Source: Gimesia chilikensis
Lineage (GTDB): Bacteria > Planctomycetota > Planctomycetia > Planctomycetales > Planctomycetaceae
Assembly (NCBI RefSeq): GCF_008329715.1
Contig: NZ_VTSR01000005.1
Span: forward strand, 434,001-498,000
Direction: 5' to 3'
Length of the DNA stretch: 64,000 nucleotides
Positions within the stretch are counted from its first letter, which is position 1; each line of letters opens with the position of its first letter. Both the position numbers and the translations under genes were made by a program. This document shows, piece after piece, positions 50,621-58,364 of this stretch. The notes below the pieces were generated by a model that was not told the DNA's origin, ran no database searches, and saw only the letters and a list, made by a program, of their open reading frames with translations.

Positions 50621-51148
50621 ATGACAGCTCAAGTAATGCAGCCCGCTCCCGATTTCGCACTGCAGGGTTACGATCGCACATCCGATTCTTTCAAGGATTA
50701 CAAACTGGAAGATTTCAAAGGCAAATGGGTTTGCCTGTTCTTCTATCCCCTGGACTTCACGTTCGTCTGCCCGACTGAGTTGGTTGCATTCAACGAAGCC
50801 CTCGGTCAGTTCGAAGAACGGAACTGCCAGGTGCTGACCGCCAGCACCGACAGCAAGTACTCCCACAAAGGCTGGTGCGACGCTGATCCCCAGCTGGCCG
50901 ACCTCAAGTACCCCATGCTCGCTGACGGAACTCACAAGCTCTCCAGCGACTACGGCGTTCTGAAAGAAGAACTCGGTATCTCACTGCGTGGTATCTTCCT
51001 GATCGATCCGGAAGGCGTCTGCCAGTGGCTGGCCATCCACCCGCTGAGCGTCGGACGTAACGTCGACGAAGTACTGCGTGTACTCGACGCACTCCAGACA
51101 GGCGAAAACGTTCCCTGTAACTGGAAGAAAGGCGAAAAGACTCTCTAA
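50621..51148 (+). CDS. Typical 2-Cys peroxiredoxin (AhpC/Prx1 type)
   Basis: 175 residues. Peroxidatic Cys in FYPLDFTFVCPTELVAF; resolving Cys in the C-terminal GENVPCNWKKGEK. Catalytic Thr of PTE and the Arg in ISLRGIFLID are present. It reduces H2O2 and organic peroxides and is recycled by a thioredoxin-type donor that is not encoded here. Strong codon bias suggests high expression. Its last 30 bases plus stop recur imperfectly about 1 kb downstream (see the repeat features). Confidence 0.92.
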   Translation: MTAQVMQPAPDFALQGYDRTSDSFKDYKLEDFKGKWVCLFFYPLDFTFVCPTELVAFNEALGQFEERNCQVLTASTDSKYSHKGWCDADPQLADLKYPMLADGTHKLSSDYGVLKEELGISLRGIFLIDPEGVCQWLAIHPLSVGRNVDEVLRVLDALQTGENVPCNWKKGEKTL

Positions 51149-51157
51149 GTCTTTCCC
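51128..51157 (+). repeat. Peroxiredoxin 3'-end repeat, left copy
   Basis: The last codons and stop of the peroxiredoxin gene plus seven following bases match 52143-52172 at 28 of 30 positions. The two copies flank a 1-kb segment holding the 51273-52022 gene. Confidence 0.7.
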
Positions 51158-51172
51158 CGCTGCAAAGCATTC

Positions 51173-51210
51173 AAAGCAGGAGCTTCCCGCATGGGACTCC
51201 TGCTTTTTTT
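51173..51210 (+). terminator. Peroxiredoxin terminator
   Basis: AAAGCAGGAG (51173-51182) pairs with CTCCTGCTTT (51197-51206) with a run of seven Ts. Strong intrinsic terminator. Confidence 0.85.
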
Positions 51211-51272
51211 ACGCGCGGTGGGAGGGTGGTAGCGGGACTCAAAACAAAATCTCCCTCACCTTTCATGACCAC

Positions 51273-52022
51273 CTATTCCAGGGCCTCACCGACAATGAAG
51301 CGTTTCCCAGATTCGGAACGGCAGTAATAAGCCCATAACACCGGACGGGCTCCGTAATTATTCGGGTCAGTCACTGATTTACCCGGCATAATCCACGCTC
51401 TATTCCTGAGTCCGTACCACTCTTGAAACTCTTCTGCACTGAAGAATGAATTAGTGACGGTGGAGAGCCGCCAGCCTGCATTCGTCATAGTGTATCCCGC
51501 AAATCGTTCGACTCGGATCGGTTCATTGGAGATGTTGGTGAGAGTCGTTGCATAATGATCCGGGCTGTTGGGATGTGCCGCGCAGGCACCATAGGTGATC
51601 CGAATATAGTTCCTGCCGATGACGAGATCATCAGCTTCCAGAATGTCGTCGTCAGTTTTCCGCGAGGGCAAAAGTCCTGAAGTACCTGGTGGCAGCGGGA
51701 GTCCACATAGTTCGGCATCAACAAGCTGGCCGTTAGTGTAGGCGACAGCAAATGCGCGAACACGAGAATACGGGATAGCATTACCGTCCTGAATGTAGAG
51801 TGTGCTGTCCGTGACCTCGGTGACAGTATCCCAATGTGCTGGCGCAGTTACAGGTATACCAATAAAGATTGTGTAATCAGCGTTTTCCAGTGCCAGGGTA
51901 CGAAGCCGGTTGGCGACACCAGCCTGCACAACACTGTGTTGTCGCAACAGCGACAGGACAGCCACAAGTACAACTGCAACTGCGACCAAGATGATAATCA
52001 CGGCGGTATTCGATTCAAACAT
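51273..52022 (-). CDS. Membrane-anchored protein of unknown function
   Basis: 249 residues from the ATG at 52022; a GTG at 52055 is an alternative but has no ribosome site. One N-terminal helix (AVIIILVAVAVVLVAVLSLL) and a soluble domain. A double-Asn/beta-rich part, YATTLTNISNEPIRVERFAGY, resembles domains with one beta-sandwich, and RKTDDDILEADDLVIG is acidic. I do not recognise a family. The gene sits alone on the minus strand in a segment bounded by two copies of the peroxiredoxin 3' end, which suggests insertion. Confidence 0.6.
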   Translation of the reverse strand: MFESNTAVIIILVAVAVVLVAVLSLLRQHSVVQAGVANRLRTLALENADYTIFIGIPVTAPAHWDTVTEVTDSTLYIQDGNAIPYSRVRAFAVAYTNGQLVDAELCGLPLPPGTSGLLPSRKTDDDILEADDLVIGRNYIRITYGACAAHPNSPDHYATTLTNISNEPIRVERFAGYTMTNAGWRLSTVTNSFFSAEEFQEWYGLRNRAWIMPGKSVTDPNNYGARPVLWAYYCRSESGKRFIVGEALE

Positions 52023-52142
52023 CGGTGTTCTATTCACAGTGGATGGTTGATACACACAAATTAATTGTCACACAATCTATCAGGAGTTCTGTCCATTCTC
52101 AATTGGACCGGAAAAGAGGGACGAAAAGGTGCGTGTAACTGA

Positions 52143-52172
52143 AAAGGCGAAAAGATGCTCTAAGTCTTTCCC
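52143..52172 (+). repeat. Peroxiredoxin 3'-end repeat, right copy
   Basis: AAAGGCGAAAAGA then TG instead of CT, then CTCTAAGTCTTTCCC: 28 of 30 bases identical to the end of the peroxiredoxin gene at 51128-51157. No protein is encoded here. Confidence 0.7.
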
Positions 52173-52319
52173 AGTTGAATATGCGGCTGGACAATAGTGT
52201 CGAGGTAAGTACGCATAATTACATGCGACCTTGAGGTGCCTGTCCCACCCAAGCTAATCAACTCAAATCAATATAAAAAATTAGCCGCAGGGCGTTAGCC
52301 TAATGGCACTTACTTTACA

Positions 52320-53125
52320 TCATTCTTCTTCCGCCTCCGATCTTTTCTCGCGTTTTTTGAAGTGAGTTGACTTGGTACGTCGTCGATACGCTTCCCTTGG
52401 ATATTTACGTCCCGGTCGGTTGGGTAGCTTGTCCTGCAGGGCGATCCCCAGCGCGAAACGATAGCGTTCTCTCCAGTCGGCAGCTGTGGTATACATCGAC
52501 GACAGCAGAAACTGCCGGAACGTGGTACAGATTCGTTTGAAACTCATCCGACGGGGAGGCACCTTCACCAGCTCTGCCGCCTGCCGCCGGAATTGAACTA
52601 TCAGATTGCAGGCGACCATCGAAGTCATCAGTTCCTTATGGAACATCTCCACGCCCCGCGCACGAATGTTTTCCGTGTCCAGAACCACTTTGATATTGCG
52701 AATGTCGGTTTCCACATCGGTCCGCCGCGCATACAGGTCGGACAGCATCTCGACTGATTCATCCAGGCTGGTTACCAGGTACAGCGGTTTCCCTTCGTCC
52801 GTTTCGAATTCATGCAGTTGCACCGACAGCTCCGCGTCGGCAGGCAAATCGGGATGTTTCTTGCGTTCACTGGGACTGGGCTGCCACTGACTGGACCAGG
52901 TCTTCCAGTTCGCGCCTTCATCAACCAGGGTTGCAGTCTTGCGCAGGCGATCGAACCGCTGCCTGGACAGCCGGAACAGGAATGACAGACCAGCCTGCTG
53001 AACCTTGTGGGCCACGGAGAAAATACCATAGCCGGCATCCGCCATGACGATACTGTCAGGGGGCATTTGCGTCAGGCAGTTGTCGATCAGCGCGGTTTCA
53101 GACACAGCCTCGGGTCCATAGAGGA
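52320..53125 (-). pseudogene. IS4-family transposase, N-terminally truncated
   Basis: About 268 codons remain. The second catalytic Asp is in SIVMADAGYGIF and the IS4 signature Y(2)R(3)E(6)K is exact (YARRTDVETDIRNIK), providing the catalytic Glu. The first Asp and N-terminal domain are missing, since upstream of about 53125 the frame is only the complement of a different gene. C-terminal Lys/Arg-rich tail (YRRRTKSTHFKKREKRSE). It must be inactive. It is cut at the same point as the DptH-like ATPase fragment, so one recombination event joined them. Confidence 0.82.
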
Positions 53126-53732
53126 GGACAACAAACAGGATGACAGTTTGATCGAAGTGCTGCGCGACCTCGCTGATTTGGATCTTTTCTGGAAACACGG
53201 AAACGAGCCACCACCCATTGAGCGAGTTTCTAATCGGACGCTTCTCATCGACGTTCACGCAATGCCGGTCCTGAAAGAACTGGTAGGCTATTTGGTAATC
53301 GAACGACTCTACAAGGAAATGGCATCGTTGCCCGATAGTCCCGTCACTGACGGACGACGAACGATCCGAACAATTCTTGTCATCGACGAGGCGCACAACT
53401 ACCTGGGCCAAAAGAACATCTTCCTGCAACGGATAATCCGGGAAGGGCGGTCGAAGGGCATTGTGGTCTTCTTCGCCAGTCAGTCACCGAACGACTACGA
53501 GCAGAAGTTCTTTAACTTTGAGGAGTTGTTGGAATTTGCGTACATCTTCCAGTGCGAAGGGGTATCGGCCAGTTCCATTCAAGACATCCTGGGATGCAGC
53601 AACAAGACAGCCAAGGACTTGCAGACAGAGGTTGCAAGATTGGAGCCCTGGCAGGTGATTGCACAAAGCGAGCAGAAGACAGACGAGTTTATGAAGTTTA
53701 CTGCTGAAGCATTCTACAAGACGTATGGTTAA
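53125..53732 (+). pseudogene. DptH/HerA-like ATPase, C-terminal fragment
   Basis: About 200 codons, truncated at the 5' end where it meets the transposase fragment. Walker B is TILVIDEAHNYLGQKN, then IIREGRSKGIVVFFASQSPND (the sensor/Arg region), FNFEELLEFAYIFQCEG and SIQDILGCSNKTAKDLQ. This combination recalls DptH, the ATPase of DNA phosphorothioation-dependent (Dnd/Dpt) restriction, but other HerA-like ATPases share the Walker B and FASQS motifs. No Walker A is left, and no dnd or dpt genes are present. The preceding 39 codons in the same open frame are antisense transposase and are excluded. Confidence 0.6.
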
Positions 53733-53920
53733 GCTATAACAAAATTAAAAGTTTTTAAAGCTTCCTGGTTCCTGGGTTACATATCTTGACTTCTATCTGT
53801 TTAAAGATACACTTCCTCATCAATTCGCTGGGGGTTTGGGGGGCTGTCTCTCCAGATACGCATGTCGTCTGATCTTCTCAGCAAATGCCGACGGAGAATG
53901 CATGACTCCAATCACTTAAT

Positions 53921-54129
53921 TCACCGATCTTGTCCCCCGAAAACAGCCTGTTGATAAAGTATTTCTTTCATACTCTCCGGTAGATCATGCCGAACTCTGG
54001 CTATCGCTTGAAGGCGACTATCAAAATGTTCCATTACATCACATGCGTTGTATTCTGCGTTGCTTTCACCATGAAATGCCGTTTTCCCCAAGGATTGAGG
54101 GGGGTGTTCGAATCCTGTCCCCGCCACTT
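53921..54129 (-). pseudogene. Detached integrase C-terminal tail, continuous across the right attachment core
   Basis: In the same frame as the integrase fragment at 35394, the minus strand reads VAGTGFE through the attachment core and continues as HPPQSLGKTAFHGESNAEYN and then about 45 more codons, ending at 53921. At 35394 the same core continues into tRNA sequence and stops after 6 more residues. Joining the two ends at the core, as in a circular excised form, gives a single open frame with a roughly 65-residue tail. Such a tail (KTA...SNAExNA then a helix with LPESMKEIL) is what I recall from planctomycete integrases, but I cannot confirm this. Confidence 0.7.
54106..54129 (+). repeat. 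Right attachment core (attR), copy of the tRNA-fMet 3' end
   Basis: 24 bases identical to 35414-35437, from the T-loop to just after the tRNA end. The 5' two thirds of a tRNA are missing, so this is not a tRNA gene. Confidence 0.85.
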
Positions 54130-54133
54130 AGAT

Positions 54134-54173
54134 ACCCCGATGCAGTGACATTGTCACCACATCGGGGTTTTCT
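54134..54173 (+). terminator. Terminator after the right attachment core
   Basis: ACCCCGATG/CATCGGGGT outer stem (54134-54142 and 54160-54168) with inner GTGACA/TGTCAC and a T-run. This is probably the original terminator of tRNA-fMet before integration. A near copy of its 3' half lies at 56718-56749. Confidence 0.75.
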
Positions 54174-54179
54174 TTTGCG
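54148..54179 (+). repeat. Terminator-half repeat, left copy
   Basis: ACATTGTCACCACATCGGGG and the following TTTTCTTTTGCG match 56718-56749 at 29 of 32 positions. The two copies bound a 2.6-kb segment with the hydrolase and beta-helix genes. Confidence 0.65.
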
Positions 54180-54427
54180 CTAAGTAAAAGAATCCAGGTC
54201 CAGTGATAGCACCAGAACCTCATCTGACTTCATGGTAGCGTTTGGTGTGCATCACCTATATCGAACTTGAACGAGTTCGCAAACTCCTGCAATCGCTGCT
54301 AACGATTCAGGATTTCAGTTCATCAGTTACAAATCAATCAGTATGATGAATTCACTGCCCAGGCTTATTCACAGGTAGCCAGAACTGCTTCACAGTCAAA
54401 ACTCTTAGACAACAAGGAATCACTGTC

Positions 54428-55402
54428 ATGACCGGAATTTCAAAAGAAAGAATGCAAAAAGCTCTGGATCAGGAAAAAGTGATTTCCCAGGAAGATCACG
54501 CCAAGGTGAAAGCACTGGCTGGCATGGTTAAGATGCCACGCAGTTTCATCTTCAAAAATCCAGATGAATACGGCATGGAAGGCTGGAGTGATCTGTCCAT
54601 CCCATCAGACGATGGTACGCCACTGGAAGCCTGGTACATTCCAGCCAAAGGCGGTGAGAGCAACAAACTCATCATATTTAACCATGCTCTTCCCATGTGC
54701 CGCGCTGGTTATCCCGGCCACATGGGTGAACCATGGAGCAACTTTATTGAAGCAGTCGAAATTGACTTTGTGATCCAGTACAAGCATCTGACCGATGCCG
54801 GCTACAACGTGTTGACGTACGACTTCCGTAACCACGGTCAAAGCGGGGCAGCTAACGGCGGGATCTGTGGCGTTGGTCAATGGGAATGGCGTGATTGTGT
54901 AGGGGTCAAGAAATTCGTCGATGCCCACCCCCGGTTGAGTCAGATGAAAGTCGCCCTCTTCAGTCAGTGCCTGGGCGGCGTCTCGCAGTATGCAGCGATC
55001 ACCAAACATCCTGAACTGTTCGAGAACGTTGAGTGCCTGCTCAGCCCTCTGGTTCCCAACATGTCGTCAGTTTTCAGCAAACTCTCAGGTCATCAGGGAA
55101 TCGAGCAATATCAGGAACTGATTGATCTGGAATTAATGAAAATGGGTGGTTTCCCGGCTGCTGACATGTCGGGTGCACTATGGGCACCGAATGTCAAACT
55201 CCCCGTCCTGATGTGGCAAGTGCTGGATGACGCGGTGATCGAAAACCCTGCGGACGCCCAAAGCACATTCGACCTCCTGAGCAGTAGTGACAAAGAACTG
55301 TACTGGATCGAAGGGACAACCAAGCGATTTGGGGACGGCTACAACTGGTTCGGCCGATACCCTGAGAAAGTATTGTCGTTCCTGGAGAAATACATGAATT
55401 AG
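54428..55402 (+). CDS. Alpha/beta-hydrolase with Cys in the nucleophile position
   Basis: 324 residues, cytosolic (no signal). The fold is clear: KLIIFNHALP, GYNVLTYDFRNHGQSG, and the nucleophile-elbow KVALFSQCLGGVSQYA. The elbow has Cys where most have Ser, as in dienelactone hydrolase. An acid Asp is in WQVLDDAVIENP. The catalytic His is not evident: the segment WIEGTTKRFGDGYNWFGRYP, where it should be, contains none. So it may be a non-hydrolytic homologue or use another residue. ATG 54428 is reasonable, with AAGGAATC upstream. Confidence 0.8.
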   Translation: MTGISKERMQKALDQEKVISQEDHAKVKALAGMVKMPRSFIFKNPDEYGMEGWSDLSIPSDDGTPLEAWYIPAKGGESNKLIIFNHALPMCRAGYPGHMGEPWSNFIEAVEIDFVIQYKHLTDAGYNVLTYDFRNHGQSGAANGGICGVGQWEWRDCVGVKKFVDAHPRLSQMKVALFSQCLGGVSQYAAITKHPELFENVECLLSPLVPNMSSVFSKLSGHQGIEQYQELIDLELMKMGGFPAADMSGALWAPNVKLPVLMWQVLDDAVIENPADAQSTFDLLSSSDKELYWIEGTTKRFGDGYNWFGRYPEKVLSFLEKYMN

Positions 55403-55498
55403 CCTGCCGAAAACAGACACCGTGCCGCTTCTATGAGGAATAACCAGCCTGGCAAGTTCAATTCACAAACGATCTAACTAACCAATCATGAGGCCGCC

Positions 55499-56716
55499 AT
55501 GAATCGATTGAAGCCTGCTGAACTGACACTGGTCTCTTACTTCCTGACGGCTTTACTGGCAGTCATCCCAATCCACTCTGTATCCGCAACAGCAGGTGGC
55601 ATTGAAGTCCGTGTGACGGACGATGATGAATTGCGACGCGCTGTCGCTAACGCGAAACCGGGGAGCACCATTCTGCTCGCTCCCGGTCAATATCGAGGCG
55701 GTTTGAGTTTCCACAGGTTACAGGGTACAGCGCAGCAGCCGATTGTGATTGCGGCAGCAGATGTTCGTCAGCCTCCGGTGATTGCGGGCGGGAACACCTG
55801 CCTGCACCTCATTCAACCAGCACACGTTGAGTTGCGAAATCTCATCTTCCAGGGAGCCCGTGGCAATGGTCTGAACATTGACGATGGCGGCTCCCAAAAC
55901 AAACCGGCACAACACATTGTGCTGCGTAACCTGACCATCCAGAATATCGGTTCGAACGGAAACCAGGATGGGATCAAGCTGTCGGGCCTGGCTGATTTCC
56001 AGATTCAGAACTGCACGGTAAAACGCTGGGGACAAAAAGGCTCCGGCATTGACATGGTGGGCTGTCAGCGGGGAACGGTTTCCGGGTGCACGTTTCTTGA
56101 AGGAGACAAGATCTTCGGAAACGGGGTACAGATGAAAGGGGGCAGTCGCGACATCACCGTGAGCCGTTGTCGCTTTGACAATGCGGGTGGCCGGTCGATT
56201 AACATTGGAGGCAGCACCGGGCTGGAATTCTTTCGTCCTGAGCCTGCGGGATTTGAAGCCCGCGATATCACCGTCTCGGACTGCACGTTCATTGGTTCCA
56301 TGGCGGCGATTGCCTTTGTCGGCGTGGACGGAGCTCACGTGCATCACAATACCATTTATCGACCGACCAAGTGGGTTTTGCGAATCCTGCAGGAAAACAG
56401 GCAGAGCTCATTCGTCCCTTCGCGCAAGGGCCGTTTCACCAACAACCTGATTGTGCTGCGCTCGAACGAAGTCGGTGAAGTCGTTAACATCGGCTCCCAG
56501 ACCGCCCCGGAAACATTCGAGTTCGCAGACAACTGGTGGTACTGCCTGGACCGCCCCGAGCGCACACGCCAACTGGTAAGGTTGCCCACACAGGAAACCG
56601 GCGGATCGTATGGCCAGGACCCGAAGTTCAAAAACCTTCGTGGTGGTGATTTCTCGCTTCAGACAGAGAGTCCTGTGAAGGATGCCGGGACCCGACACAT
56701 AGAAGCGCCGAAGTAG
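55499..56716 (+). CDS. Secreted right-handed parallel beta-helix protein
   Basis: 405 residues with a signal peptide (LVSYFLTALLAVIPIHSVSA). The N-terminal coil is VTDDDELRRAVANAKPGSTI, the segment LLAPGQYRGGLSFHRLQGT, then repeated turns HVELRNLIFQGARGNGLNI, HIVLRNLTIQNIGSNGNQDG, FQIQNCTVKRWGQKGSGI, RDITVSRCRFDNAGGRSINI and ITVSDCTFIGSMAAIAF. This is the fold of chondroitinase-B/alginate lyase-like (PL6) enzymes and epimerases; no catalytic Lys-Arg pair can be assigned with certainty. Polysaccharide binding or cleavage is plausible next to sulfatases. Its stop is followed at once by the repeated terminator half. Confidence 0.82.
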   Translation: MNRLKPAELTLVSYFLTALLAVIPIHSVSATAGGIEVRVTDDDELRRAVANAKPGSTILLAPGQYRGGLSFHRLQGTAQQPIVIAAADVRQPPVIAGGNTCLHLIQPAHVELRNLIFQGARGNGLNIDDGGSQNKPAQHIVLRNLTIQNIGSNGNQDGIKLSGLADFQIQNCTVKRWGQKGSGIDMVGCQRGTVSGCTFLEGDKIFGNGVQMKGGSRDITVSRCRFDNAGGRSINIGGSTGLEFFRPEPAGFEARDITVSDCTFIGSMAAIAFVGVDGAHVHHNTIYRPTKWVLRILQENRQSSFVPSRKGRFTNNLIVLRSNEVGEVVNIGSQTAPETFEFADNWWYCLDRPERTRQLVRLPTQETGGSYGQDPKFKNLRGGDFSLQTESPVKDAGTRHIEAPK

Positions 56717-56717
56717 A

Positions 56718-56749
56718 GGCATTGTCGCCGCATCGGGGTTTTCTTTTGC
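56718..56749 (+). repeat. Terminator-half repeat, right copy
   Basis: GCATTGTCGCCGCATCGGGG and TTTTCTTTTGCG: 29 of 32 bases identical to 54148-54179. It starts two bases after the beta-helix stop codon. Lacking the left stem arm, it cannot form the same terminator. Confidence 0.65.
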
Positions 56750-56941
56750 GATGCAGAATCGTTAGTATCAAGATGCGGCAACACTACAGACTCAAAAGCT
56801 CCGGCCCCCCGGATCGACAATCGGACGAGCCGGGTTCGCAAATGCCGGAAAACATGGAGGTTATGAACTCCGATTCCGCCGCTTGTAGTAGTCCTGTTGG
56901 CATGTTTTCGGGTGGCCGGCCTGATCCGTTTGTTCAATTGA

Positions 56942-57277
56942 TCAATGAAATGTGTCCCGCTCAAGCGGAACGGACAGTTTCCAGTCGAACGGCGTGATTT
57001 GCTCGCCAGCGACCTTCAACGCCGCCAGTGCATCTTCCTCGTCGTGGCTGAACCAGTTTGCCCCATCGTGCCAAAAGACGCCGCACAGTGCCCCGCCTGC
57101 TCCCGTATCCACTCGAAACACTGATAGGATTCTCTTTCCTGACGGAAGTAGTGTTAGACCATGAATCCAGTAGATCCCGCTGTCATCAGCAATCTGGTTT
57201 GGGTTCAACACGTCCATCTCGCCTTGGTCACCGCTTTCCCGCAGAACGAAAGTGGGTGAACTGGCAAGCAGATTCAA
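56942..57277 (-). pseudogene. Short orphan coding fragment, unknown
   Basis: About 111 codons open from a TTG at 57277 with an in-frame stop just upstream. An internal ATG at 57217 starts MDVLNPNQIADDSGIYW. Residues such as GIYWIHGLTLLPSGKRILSV and GVFWHDGANWFSHDEEDALA look protein-like and have normal codon use, but no ribosome site fits a good start. It may be the 3' end of a gene cut by an earlier rearrangement or a small intact gene. I recognise no family. Confidence 0.4.
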
Positions 57278-57412
57278 TCATTGGATTATGTCGGTGTCTT
57301 CGATCATCGGCAATGTTGTTGCAAAATTGAAAACTCAAAAACTTCTTTCAAAAACCGCCCATTCCGGTTGCCTCACTTGCCGCTAATCGGCAAGTCTGAC
57401 CACCTTTTTCTA

Positions 57413-58015
57413 TCAAAACACTTGAATCACTGTCTCCGTAACCCCCGATGTCGTGTCGATGAACAGGTATGCGGCGGCTTCATCGTGGAATAACTCGCAG
57501 TCGGCCAATTTGATCTGTCCGAGAAAATACATCGGGCCATTTTCGTTGATCGGCCATGCCGGATTCTGAATCCACCTTGGCGGTTTCTTATAGTATTTGA
57601 ACAACTCCAACAACTTCTCCCGCAGCCATTTCTTCAATTCTGCAGGTTTCATCTCGCCAGCATCGGTCAGCAGGCTTTTGAGGTAGGCTGAATCCGCACA
57701 GAGCCATTTGGGTTGGGCATCCAGCATTAGCTCGTAGAGATCGGAATGCTCCGTGGAGGGTTGGAACTGAATCCCCTTGCGTTGCAAGAACATCTCCATC
57801 GCCCCTTGAGCATTCAAGACGCCACCGGGATCGTCGTAGTTCAAGCAGATGATGAAATCGAACGGGTTTGTCTTGATATAGCAGTCGTGCCATGACAGTG
57901 AATCGTCCTTGAGCAAGTCCTCGATCCGGCTGTCGTTGTAAACGTGCTGCTCGAAGTCCTTGCTGTCAATTCGGCCTTCGACAAAATCAAGAATTATTTG
58001 TTCTGGTTGCGTCAT
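57413..58015 (-). CDS. Small cytosolic protein of unknown function
   Basis: 200 residues from the ATG at 58015 (MTQPEQIILDFVEGRIDSKD). It has a short helical start, a central FIICLNYDDPGGVLNAQGAM, and a C-terminal beta-rich half PPRWIQNPAWPINENGPMYF then LGQIKLADCELFHDEAAAYL and FIDTTSGVTETVIQVF. This general pattern recalls cytosolic immunity-like or SMI1/KNR4-like proteins, but I cannot assign it. The neighbouring fragment at 56942 could be the other half of a toxin-immunity pair; that is speculation. Confidence 0.6.
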   Translation of the reverse strand: MTQPEQIILDFVEGRIDSKDFEQHVYNDSRIEDLLKDDSLSWHDCYIKTNPFDFIICLNYDDPGGVLNAQGAMEMFLQRKGIQFQPSTEHSDLYELMLDAQPKWLCADSAYLKSLLTDAGEMKPAELKKWLREKLLELFKYYKKPPRWIQNPAWPINENGPMYFLGQIKLADCELFHDEAAAYLFIDTTSGVTETVIQVF

Positions 58016-58364
58016 GGGTTGCCGCCTTCTGATTCTCAACTGCGTAACTATTCGATGTTTTGGCGATCATTTCAGAAATACATGCACTGGCGAGATGAAC
58101 TATGAATGCCCGACAAGAACGCCATCGAAGGGTTGAGCAAGCAGCCAAAGGCGAAGCCGCCACATGCAGGGCAAATTCCTTTCCCTCCCTTGAAGGGGCA
58201 TCGTCTGACTCCGTTGACATCTGCAAACTGAAGCAATGGAAACCGTCTCTCTACTACAAAAGTGTCACGAATCTGAGAACACAGTGTAACATTTTCTGGG
58301 CGATATGAGAGAAGCTATTATGATTAAATCAATCTCTAACCACTTAGTCGCCCAATCGAATATA
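58016..58364. other. Intergenic region, no gene seen
   Basis: About 350 bases between the small cytosolic gene and the third sulfatase. A short plus-strand open frame (58102-58308) has no ribosome site and no family resemblance. Nothing regulatory is obvious. Confidence 0.3.

Larger units (their letters stand above)
53733..54427. other. Right end of the element and flank
   Basis: About 700 bases without a complete gene. It holds the integrase C-terminal tail (53921-54129), the right attachment core, a terminator, and a hairpin-forming GAACTTGAACGAGTTC at about 54267-54282. The flank up to the hydrolase gene has no convincing gene; AACAAGGAATC lies before its start. Confidence 0.45.

Noticed and set aside
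52320-53429. 369-residue complete transposase
   Set aside because: The first 100 codons are antisense to the ATPase fragment, and the first catalytic Asp is missing.
53007-53732. Complete 241-residue ATPase starting at 53007
   Set aside because: The first 39 codons are exactly antisense to the transposase fragment; the real homology starts near 53125.
54106-54179. Second tRNA gene
   Set aside because: Only the T-loop and acceptor 3' side are present; no D-arm or anticodon arm. It is an attachment copy.
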